From DAOTTY01 sp964451095 (lineage in GTDB: Bacteria; Chloroflexota; Anaerolineae; Aggregatilineales; Phototrophicaceae), in the NCBI GenBank assembly GCA_964451095.1, contig CAYVGI010000021.1:1-46729 (forward strand): a stretch of 46,729 nt of DNA, written 5' to 3'. Shown piece by piece: positions 15,716 to 22,766 of the stretch; position 1 is the first letter of the stretch, and each line of letters starts with the position of its first letter. The notes under the pieces are model-generated. The model was given only the letters and a program-made list of their open reading frames with translations, ran no database searches and was not told the origin of the DNA. Made by a program: the position numbers and the translations under genes.

Positions 15716-17959
15716 TTAAACAGGCGCGGTGAAGGAAACCCACGCGATGACGATGTAGCATATCAGCAGCACGGATGGCACGATCTTTAGCGAAGATGAT
15801 GAGCGACCTCGCTGAACTGCAACCTCTATGCTGACCACTGTAAAGGCTGCCACAAAGCCCGCTGCAGCGCCCCCCACACCGACTGCCACAAAGCCCACTA
15901 CAGTGTCCACCATATCATCCGTTACAGCGCCCGCCACCCAGACCGCAAGAGTGGCGGTCACACCAACTGCCACACCGACTGCCGCAAAGCCTGCTAAACC
16001 GACTGCCACACCGACCGCCGCACCGCCTACTGCAACAAATCCTGTGTGACCAAATCTAATACCCCTCATAACGCCCACCAAAACGGCCCCTACACCGCCT
16101 GCCACAACACTCGCCACTATACCCACCAAACCGCCTGCCACAACACCCGCCAGCCCAAACGCTAAATCGTCTGCCACAACACCCGCCAGCCCAACCGCTA
16201 CACCCAGTGTTACTAAACCTTCCACTACAGGATTTGCTAAAACACTGTCTGCTACTATACCCGCTACCACAGCTCCTACAACAACGACTAGCATCCCACC
16301 AAACGTACCAAACGCCAGACCACCTGCTACAAAGCTGACCACACCGAATGCCACAACTAACGCAAGAACACCGGTCACAGAGATCGCTATACTGTCATCT
16401 GGTATCAGAGACGCTGCGATAGTAATTAGCAGTGCAGGTATGATGACAGCCAGTGGGAAAGCCATGCCATAGAGTTCAAATGCCGTTTGCGCCCGCCATG
16501 CTGCCGCCAATTCGGGGCGCAATGCCAGTGCCATAGATGGAATGAATACTGGCATCCAAGTTAGTGTTGTCGCCAGCCAGTTGCCCGCGCCATGCTTAGC
16601 CTCTTGCCCATAGGCATTATCGTGGACGACGATTTTGCCGGGTTGGTAAAACAACCACCAGAACAGCATGAACCCGTGCAGCGGGTTCCACCAGCGAAGG
16701 CGGGGTACGTCTACCTGTGGCGCTTGTGTCTGTGGCTCAGGTTGTGCGCGGGGCGGTTGCTGACGCTGTGGCGGTGGGGCCGTCCGTGTGGGCTGAGGTT
16801 GCGGAGTGGGTTTTTGTGTCTGCTGCGGGGGCACATCGGTTTGCATGGCACGCACTTTTGCTTCGCGCTCGGCAATCTCCTTTTCCCGCGCTTCCATGGT
16901 TGCCCAACGGTTGTCCAGGTCACGCTGCGCCGCCTGGATTTTTTCCAGTTGTGCCTGGACTGCACTCATCTGGCGCTGGGCGCTTTGCTCACGGGTGTCT
17001 TGTTGCCTGCGCTGCCGCTCTAAGTCTGCCGCCGCCGCTTCAACTTGCGCCTGCATCTCTGCCAGTTCGCGCTCACGCTGCTGTAGCTTGCGTTCTGTTT
17101 CTAGCTGTTCCTCCGTGGGGTCTGCCTCTGCTGCGGCCTGCGCCACCCGGCGCATCACAGCGGGGTCATCGCTTTGCGGTGCGTCCGTCACGGGGACGGG
17201 GGCGGCGTTCTGCATCATCCCGCGCAGGCGGGCCATCGCCTCGTTAAAAAACGCCTGCGGCACGGGGATGCCCTGCTGTCGCTCAAGCTGGGCCAGCGTC
17301 CCGGTGAGCAGGTGGCGGTAGTCCTTGAACTCAAAGCCGTTGAACAGCAGCGGGATCACATTGCGCCCGGTTTGCAGGGCATATTCCACCTCGCGCCGCA
17401 GCCAGTCGTCCGGGTCGGCAAAGCCTTCCAGCGTGCCGGGTGCAAGGATGACCACAAAGTGCGGGCGGGCGGCGACCTGCCGCAAAATCGCTTGCTCGAA
17501 GTTGCCTGCGCTGTCCAACCCCTCCACGTCGAAGAAGACATCATACCCGGCGGCACGTAAATCCTGGAATACTGCCCTCCCGATATAGGTGCTGTTCTTA
17601 CGGCGGTAGGCGATGAACACACGGTTTTGCGGGTCTTTGGGATTAATGATTTCGGCGGCAGTACCGCGTAGTTGGTCAATCAGCGCGTCGATTTGGCGCT
17701 GCTTATCGTGTCCCACCCGCGCTTTGATCTCTTCCAGCACCGGGATGATGGCGGGGTCGCCGTCAAGCTCACCGTAGTTGAGTGAGGCGATAATCAGGTT
17801 GGAAGCGAAGTCGCGGGGTGTACCTTCGAGTGTGATAGTGTCCAGCAGTGACGTGCCCAGGAATGCCGCCCCCAGGATGGCACGACGTTCACGAACGGTG
17901 CTCACGTGGGGGGTGAGCATGTCAATCAACTGCTGGCGGGTGGCGCGGTCGATAATCAT
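15716..17959 (-). CDS. EAD-like, TIR, coiled-coil and Gly-rich multi-membrane-segment protein (putative immune effector)
   Basis: This 747-residue protein has a rare layout. Residues 1-98 are an all-helical domain (RQQLIDMLTPHV...FASNLIIASLNYGEL) resembling the effector-associated (death-like) domains of bacterial conflict systems. 112-245 is a TIR domain starting NRVFIAYRRKN and including FFDVEG and WLRRE; Glu190, four residues after Trp186, fits the NADase catalytic Glu. 283-373 is a Gln/Glu/Arg coiled coil. 376-416 is a Pro/Gln linker. From about 425 to the end there are many hydrophobic segments rich in Gly, Ala and Val, including two near-identical 12-residue units (GLAGVVADDLAF, GLAGVVAGGLVG at 590-613) and a last segment at 727-744. 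No NTPase or protease partner is encoded nearby. The likely role is a membrane-anchored TIR effector acting through NAD+ cleavage or membrane damage; this is inferred. Confidence 0.85.
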   Translation of the reverse strand: MIIDRATRQQLIDMLTPHVSTVRERRAILGAAFLGTSLLDTITLEGTPRDFASNLIIASLNYGELDGDPAIIPVLEEIKARVGHDKQRQIDALIDQLRGTAAEIINPKDPQNRVFIAYRRKNSTYIGRAVFQDLRAAGYDVFFDVEGLDSAGNFEQAILRQVAARPHFVVILAPGTLEGFADPDDWLRREVEYALQTGRNVIPLLFNGFEFKDYRHLLTGTLAQLERQQGIPVPQAFFNEAMARLRGMMQNAAPVPVTDAPQSDDPAVMRRVAQAAAEADPTEEQLETERKLQQRERELAEMQAQVEAAAADLERQRRQQDTREQSAQRQMSAVQAQLEKIQAAQRDLDNRWATMEAREKEIAEREAKVRAMQTDVPPQQTQKPTPQPQPTRTAPPPQRQQPPRAQPEPQTQAPQVDVPRLRWWNPLHGFMLFWWLFYQPGKIVVHDNAYGQEAKHGAGNWLATTLTWMPVFIPSMALALRPELAAAWRAQTAFELYGMAFPLAVIIPALLITIAASLIPDDSIAISVTGVLALVVAFGVVSFVAGGLAFGTFGGMLVVVVGAVVAGIVADSVLANPVVEGLVTLGVAVGLAGVVADDLAFGLAGVVAGGLVGIVASVVAGGVGAVLVGVMRGIRFGHTGFVAVGGAAVGVAVGLAGFAAVGVAVGVTATLAVWVAGAVTDDMVDTVVGFVAVGVGGAAAGFVAAFTVVSIEVAVQRGRSSSSLKIVPSVLLICYIVIAWVSFTAPV
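16135..16199. repeat. 36-bp-period coding repeat inside the TIR protein gene
   Basis: A 29-base unit at 16135-16163 (CTGCCACAACACCCGCCAGC...) recurs at 16171-16199 with one difference, giving a 36-bp period or 12 residues. Looser versions of the same unit (ACCGACTGCCACA and similar) recur between 15850 and 16140. This shows recent duplication in the membrane-domain coding region. Confidence 0.7.
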
Positions 17960-18119
17960 AGTGTTCGGGTGAACAGGTCAATAAGCCCCGCAGTTCATTA
18001 TGCGCGATATTTTCTGGAATGCAAGCAAGCTCACCTAAAAGGTGCATCAACGCTGCCGTGATGTGTTTGGGACGTAGCTATTGAGTATTAACCTAACTAA
18101 ATGGAAAGATAAAGTTTTC

Positions 18120-18148
18120 TTGACATCTCTGAGAAGTTGCGTTACATT
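18120..18148 (+). promoter_or_regulatory. Promoter of the LacI/sugar-kinase operon
   Basis: TTGACA (18120-18125), a 17-bp spacer and TACATT (18143-18148) form a good sigma-70 promoter. The predicted start is near 18155, about 150 nt before the LacI ATG, which has GGAGGG (18294-18299) seven nt upstream. Confidence 0.65.
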
Positions 18149-18150
18149 GC

Positions 18151-18164
18151 GGAAAACGATTACA
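18151..18164 (+). promoter_or_regulatory. Possible LacI-family operator
   Basis: GGAAAACGATTACA has a central CG flanked by A/T-rich arms, the usual shape of LacI-family operators, although its symmetry is imperfect. It overlaps the predicted transcription start, where a repressor would block initiation. Autoregulation of the operon is inferred. Confidence 0.35.
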
Positions 18165-18306
18165 TTATTTCTTGTCACAAAATGCACAATAAAACACATT
18201 ACCGAATTGTTCAAATTGCCACAAATGGATTTGTAACCGCCCCCTGTCATTCTTTACCCTGGCGTGATGTAGGCACCTCCCTCAATGCTACGCGGAGGGT
18301 ATCGCT

Positions 18307-19332
18307 ATGACACGCACCGTCACTATGAAGGATGTTGCCCAACAAGCAGGCGTGTCCGTCGCCACGGTCTCCCGCGTGCTGAACAACACCGGCTTCGTAA
18401 GCCAGGAACTGCGCGAGCGCGTCAACGACGCCATGCGCCAGCTCAACTACCACCCCAGCAATGTCGCCCGCAGCCTACGGCGGCAACAAACCCAAACCGT
18501 TGCCGTCATGGTTCCGCAGTTAGATCAGCCCTTCTTCAGCACACTGACGCTCGCCATTCAGCAGCGCCTGTTTGAGGAGGATTTCTACGTGTTTACGTGC
18601 AGCACGGCGGAAAGCAACGCCAACGAAGCTGCCTACGTGGAGATGCTGCTAGGGCAGCGTGTGGATGGTGTGATTATCGCTCCCACCGGGCACAGCCCAG
18701 ATAGCCTGCGTCGCCTTGTGCTGGCAAATGTGCCCGTCATCCTGGTTGACCGAGACATCCCGGAGATTGCACCGCTAGACCGAGTGCTGTTCGACAACCG
18801 TCACGGTGGGCACACAGGTGCTCGCCACCTGGTGGAGCAAGGGCACAAGCGCATTGCTATTATCGGCGGACCGGCGCACAGCGGTGCGATCAAGCAGCGA
18901 ATCGACGGGGCGCGTGCGGCATTGCGCCCGCACCCGAATGTGCAACTGGACATTATCACGCCGACCAGCGAGAGCATCAGCCAGTTTGATATTGGTTACA
19001 ATGCTGCCCAGCGCGTGCTGGCATTTGGCAACCGCCCCAGCGCCATTTTCGCGCTGACAGACACCGCCGCCGTCGGCGTTGTGCACGCCGCACGCGAGAT
19101 GGGCATCACGCTGCCCCAGGAACTTTCTGTTATGGGGTTCGACAACATCCCGCTGGCACAGTACAGCCTCCCCGCGCTGACCACCGTCGCCCAACCGATC
19201 CACGAGATGGGCTGCCAGACGGCAGATATGCTGCTCAAGCGGCTGCAAAACCCAGACGCCGCCCCCTACCTGAAGATGAACCCGGCAAAGCTCGTCATTC
19301 GAGACTCAACTTGCTCCCCACAAGGCGAATAA
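18307..19332 (+). CDS. LacI-family transcriptional regulator
   Basis: This 341-residue protein has an N-terminal LacI helix-turn-helix (TMKDVAQQAGVSVATVSRVL, 6-25), a hinge with LRRQQTQTVAVMVP (57-70) and a full periplasmic-binding-type effector domain (GVIIAPTGHS, VDRDIP, GGPAHSG, FALTDTAAVG, MGFDNIP). It is the first gene of the sugar operon; only 3 nt separate its stop from the kinase start. It likely represses the kinase-epimerase-PfkB genes until a sugar or sugar phosphate binds. The start has GGAGGG at good spacing. Confidence 0.93.
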   Translation: MTRTVTMKDVAQQAGVSVATVSRVLNNTGFVSQELRERVNDAMRQLNYHPSNVARSLRRQQTQTVAVMVPQLDQPFFSTLTLAIQQRLFEEDFYVFTCSTAESNANEAAYVEMLLGQRVDGVIIAPTGHSPDSLRRLVLANVPVILVDRDIPEIAPLDRVLFDNRHGGHTGARHLVEQGHKRIAIIGGPAHSGAIKQRIDGARAALRPHPNVQLDIITPTSESISQFDIGYNAAQRVLAFGNRPSAIFALTDTAAVGVVHAAREMGITLPQELSVMGFDNIPLAQYSLPALTTVAQPIHEMGCQTADMLLKRLQNPDAAPYLKMNPAKLVIRDSTCSPQGE

Positions 19333-19335
19333 CCT

Positions 19336-20820
19336 ATGCCATACCTACTCGGTATTGATATTGGGACGTCCAGCGCAAAGGCGGTGCTCTATGAGAGCGA
19401 AACCGCACAGGTTATTGCGGTCGCCGGGCGCGAGTACCCTGTTCACCGCCCAGCACCCGACCGCGCCGAACAAGACCCGCTGGACTGGTGGAATGCCGCT
19501 GTCGACGTGGCGCGGCAGGTCACGGCAGAGCACAAGGACATCGCGGGCATTAGCCTGAGCGGGCAGATGCACGGTGGTGTGCCCCTGGGTAGTAACGGCG
19601 AGATTGTGCACCCGGCAATCATCTGGGCGGACAGCCGCACGGCGCAGCAGGTGAAAACCGTCCTGGAGCGTGTGGGCAGTGAGCGGTACCCGCAGATTAC
19701 GGGCACGCTGCCTGCTGTGGGCTTTCTGGTTGTGACATTGATGTGGCTGCAAGACCATCTACCGGATGTCCTTGCACAAACACACCATGTGCTGATGCCC
19801 AAGGACTACGTGCACTATCGCTTGACCGGAAACATGACCACAGACCCATCCGATGCGGCGGCAACCGGGCTGTTCGACGTGGCAAACGGCGTGTGGTCAG
19901 CGGAGGTCATTGACGCTATTGGCGTGCCCGGCGGCGTTCTGCCGGAAGTCACCCCGTCTGCCAACCCTACTCCCCTTACGGCACAGGCGGCACAGGCACT
20001 TGGTCTTGCGGCGGGAATCCCGGTGGTGGCAGGCTGCGCAGACCAGCCCGCCCAGGCACTTGGTAACGGTATCATCGCGCCGGGCACCGTTTCGGTGACG
20101 GTGGGCAGCGGCGGGCAAGTGTTCGCGCCGCTAGCAGAAATCCGCACAGACCCGCGCCTGCATGTGTTTAACCACGCCGTGCCGGGGATGTACTACGCGC
20201 TGGGCGCAACGCTGTCCGCCGGGTTATCACTGCGGTGGCTGCGTGATGTGCTAAACATGGCAGATAGTGAAAATGGCTATGCGAAGTTGAGCGAGCAAGC
20301 AGCAGAAACGTCGCCCGGCGCGGATGGGCTGCTGTTCCTGCCGTACCTGAGCGGGGAGCGCACCCCACATATGGATCCCCATGCACGCGGCGCGTTTATC
20401 GGGCTGAGCAGCTATCACACTACCGGGCACATGGCGCGTGCAGTGATGGAGGGCGTTGCATATAGTATGCGGCAGGCGCTGGAAATCACGCAGGGGCTGG
20501 GCGGCGATGTGGAAACCGTTATCGGTTCTGGCGGTGCGGTCGGTAGCCCGGTTTGGCGGCGTATCCTCACCAATGTGCTGAATGTCCCCATTCGGCGCTC
20601 TTTAGTGCAGGAACAGGCGGGCGTGGGCGCAGCAGTTTTGGCAGGCGTGGGCGTTGGTGTGTATGATAGTTTTGCGGACGCCAGCGGACGGGTAGCGCAG
20701 CATGACGACCCGACCATCCCGGACGCGGCACATCGGGCGCTGTACGATACTCGCTACGAGCAGTTCAAAGCGCTGTATCACACATTGCAGGCAGATTTTC
20801 ATCGGCTTGCCGGGGCATGA
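19336..20820 (+). CDS. xylB: Xylulokinase (FGGY family, paralog 2)
   Basis: This 494-residue FGGY kinase has GIDIGTSSAK (6-15), the canonical SGQMHGG loop (75-81), catalytic Asp236 in AGCADQPAQALG and a C-terminal GSGGAVGSPVW. The loop matches classical xylulokinases better than that of the paralog at 3922. It would convert D-xylulose and ATP to xylulose 5-phosphate in the cytosol. Placement directly after LacI and before a ketose 3-epimerase suggests a route such as D-ribulose to D-xylulose to xylulose 5-phosphate, feeding the pentose-phosphate pathway (transaldolase at 42581). Confidence 0.92.
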   Translation: MPYLLGIDIGTSSAKAVLYESETAQVIAVAGREYPVHRPAPDRAEQDPLDWWNAAVDVARQVTAEHKDIAGISLSGQMHGGVPLGSNGEIVHPAIIWADSRTAQQVKTVLERVGSERYPQITGTLPAVGFLVVTLMWLQDHLPDVLAQTHHVLMPKDYVHYRLTGNMTTDPSDAAATGLFDVANGVWSAEVIDAIGVPGGVLPEVTPSANPTPLTAQAAQALGLAAGIPVVAGCADQPAQALGNGIIAPGTVSVTVGSGGQVFAPLAEIRTDPRLHVFNHAVPGMYYALGATLSAGLSLRWLRDVLNMADSENGYAKLSEQAAETSPGADGLLFLPYLSGERTPHMDPHARGAFIGLSSYHTTGHMARAVMEGVAYSMRQALEITQGLGGDVETVIGSGGAVGSPVWRRILTNVLNVPIRRSLVQEQAGVGAAVLAGVGVGVYDSFADASGRVAQHDDPTIPDAAHRALYDTRYEQFKALYHTLQADFHRLAGA

Positions 20821-20882
20821 GCGAGCGTGCAGCATGTTTAATACACAAAAAATGATTTGTCAGCATTACAAAGGAGCAAAAA

Positions 20883-21731
20883 ATGGTTAAGTTTGGCGCA
20901 CACGGCTTCATCTGGATTGGAAGCTGGAACACAGAGGACGGCAACCACGCCATCGCAGAAGCGGGGCGTATCGGCTTCGACTTTATCGAAATCACGATGC
21001 TCAAGCCCGAGGAGTTCGACGCTGCCGCCCACAAAAAAGCGCTGGATGATGCGGGCATTTACGCTGTTGTGTCACTTGCGCTGCCGCGTGGCAAGCACAT
21101 GGCGAACAACCCCCAGGGCGCAAAAGAGTTTTTGATCCAGGCGATGGACAAAATGGTGCAGATGGACAGCCACTATCTCGCGGGCTGCATCGCGTATGAC
21201 CTGGGCTACCTGACGGGCGAGCCGCCCACAGAACAGGAATTAGACACCGTTGCGGGGATGCTGCGTGAAGTTAGCGAAGAAGCAAAACAACGTGACATCA
21301 TGCTGGCGCTGGAAGCGTGCAACCGCTACGAAACATACATGTTCAACACACTAGGCGACACAAAAAAAACCATCCAGAAGGTGGGCGTAGACAACCTGAA
21401 GCTGCACGGCGACACCTACCACATGAATATCGAGGAGCGCGGCTTTTACCAGCCTATCCTGGATACTGCCGACGTGCTGGACTACCTGCACATGAGCGAG
21501 AGCCACCGTGGGCTGGTGGGCAGCGGCACCGTTAAGTGGGATGAGGTGTGGAAAGCACTCGCGGAGGTTAAGTACGACGGTGCGCTGGTGCTGGAGTCGT
21601 TCGCGGCGATTAACCCGGACCTGCGTGCGGCAACCTGCTTGTGGCGACCGCCCCAGGAAACGAGCGACCAACTTGCCACCGAGGGGCTGGCGTTCCTGAA
21701 GGAAGGCGCGAAAGCTCACGGGCTGATATAA
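20883..21731 (+). CDS. Ketose 3-epimerase (D-tagatose/D-allulose 3-epimerase family)
   Basis: This 282-residue TIM-barrel protein belongs to the sugar phosphate isomerase/epimerase family. The metal and catalytic residues of ketose 3-epimerases are all present: Glu144 (ALEACNRYE), Asp177 (HGDTYHMNIEE), His203 (HMSESHRG) and Glu238 (VLESF). Each is six residues earlier than in the Agrobacterium allulose 3-epimerase as I recall it, and NRYET, TYHMNIEE and HMSESHRGLVGSG closely follow that enzyme. AAAGGAG precedes the ATG. The enzyme would invert C3 of a free ketose (fructose/allulose, tagatose/sorbose or ribulose/xylulose) using Mn2+ or Co2+. In this operon it likely supplies the upstream kinase. 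Confidence 0.9.
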   Translation: MVKFGAHGFIWIGSWNTEDGNHAIAEAGRIGFDFIEITMLKPEEFDAAAHKKALDDAGIYAVVSLALPRGKHMANNPQGAKEFLIQAMDKMVQMDSHYLAGCIAYDLGYLTGEPPTEQELDTVAGMLREVSEEAKQRDIMLALEACNRYETYMFNTLGDTKKTIQKVGVDNLKLHGDTYHMNIEERGFYQPILDTADVLDYLHMSESHRGLVGSGTVKWDEVWKALAEVKYDGALVLESFAAINPDLRAATCLWRPPQETSDQLATEGLAFLKEGAKAHGLI

Positions 21732-21797
21732 CACCGTTTTCATTGGTATTCGCTATACTGTGAGGGTGCGTTCGCAGACATCACAAAGGAAGCCTCG

Positions 21798-22760
21798 ATG
21801 GACTTAGAACCCATCCTCACCCTGACCATTAACCCCGTCGTTGACAAGAGCACGTCGATTGACCGCGTTGCGCCGGAGATGAAGCTGCGCTGTGATGCCC
21901 CCACCCGTGAACCCGGCGGCGGCGGCATTAACGTCTCGCGGGCGATTGTGCGGTTGGGCGGCGCGTCTACGGCGGTGTACCCGTCCGGTGGATTTACCGG
22001 GAAGCTGCTGCAAGAACTGCTCGCAGAAGAAGATGTGGTGCAGCGCCCCCTGCCCGTAAAGAACCTCACGCGGGAGAACTTCATTGTGTTCGAGCGTGTG
22101 ACCGGGCAGCAGTACCGCTTTGGGATGCCCGGCGCGCACATCGCAGAGGCGGAGTGGCGTGCCTGCCTGGACTTTATCGAGACGTTCGACCCCACCCCTA
22201 AATACATTGTGGGCAGCGGGAGCTTGCCGCCCGGCGCACCCATAGACTTCTACGCGCACCTCGCGGGCGTTGCAGAGCGCATCGGTGCCCGCATGATACT
22301 CGATACCAGCGGCGATGCGCTGCAAGTCGCGATGCAGGAGGACGGCACCTACCACCCCGTTTATCTACTGAAGCCGAACATGCGCGAACTCGCGCAGCTT
22401 GCCGAGGTGGAAATCATCGAAAGTGAGCAGGAACAGGAAGATGCTGCCCGTATGCTCATTGAGCGCGGCAAGACCGAAGTCGTGGTTGTATCGCTCGGGG
22501 CGGCGGGTGCCCTGCTGGTGACAAAAGATAGGGTGCGGCGCTACCGTGCCCCCACTGTGCCCATCCGCAGTGCGGTTGGTGCCGGAGACAGCATGGTTGG
22601 TGGTATTGTGCTCAAGCTGGCGCAAGGTGCCCCCGTGGAAGACGCCGCCCGCTACGGTATTGCGGCGGGGTCGGCGGCGGTGATGACCGAAGGCACGCAG
22701 CTCTGCCGCCTGGAAGACACGGAAATGCTGTACAAGCGCATCACGACGGCGGAAGCGTAG
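21798..22760 (+). CDS. pfkB: 6-phosphofructokinase type 2 (PfkB/ribokinase family)
   Basis: This 320-residue protein is strikingly similar to Escherichia coli PfkB across its length: EPGGGGINVSRAI (38-50), GEQYRF-type GQQYRFGMPGA (103-113), GSGSLPPG (139-146), LLKPNMREL (190-198) and the catalytic VGAGDSMVGG with Asp264. These are signatures of the ribokinase superfamily and, in this combination, of fructose-6-phosphate kinase rather than ribokinase or tagatose-6-phosphate kinase, although the latter cannot be excluded. It would phosphorylate fructose 6-phosphate with ATP in glycolysis. The next gene starts 6 nt after the stop. Confidence 0.92.
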   Translation: MDLEPILTLTINPVVDKSTSIDRVAPEMKLRCDAPTREPGGGGINVSRAIVRLGGASTAVYPSGGFTGKLLQELLAEEDVVQRPLPVKNLTRENFIVFERVTGQQYRFGMPGAHIAEAEWRACLDFIETFDPTPKYIVGSGSLPPGAPIDFYAHLAGVAERIGARMILDTSGDALQVAMQEDGTYHPVYLLKPNMRELAQLAEVEIIESEQEQEDAARMLIERGKTEVVVVSLGAAGALLVTKDRVRRYRAPTVPIRSAVGAGDSMVGGIVLKLAQGAPVEDAARYGIAAGSAAVMTEGTQLCRLEDTEMLYKRITTAEA

Positions 22761-22766
22761 CCGCCC

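Larger units (their letters stand above)
17960..18306. other. Divergent intergenic region with LacI gene promoter
   Basis: This 347-bp, AT-rich gap lies between the TIR gene (minus) and the LacI gene (plus). It holds the plus-strand promoter at 18120-18148 and a possible operator at 18151-18164. The predicted leader of about 150 nt has no obvious small frame. No clear minus-strand promoter for the TIR gene was found. Confidence 0.55.

Noticed and set aside
15840..16300. Tandem repeats that resemble a CRISPR array
   Set aside because: The repeats lie in frame in the TIR gene, keep a 12-residue period and lack a spacer pattern.
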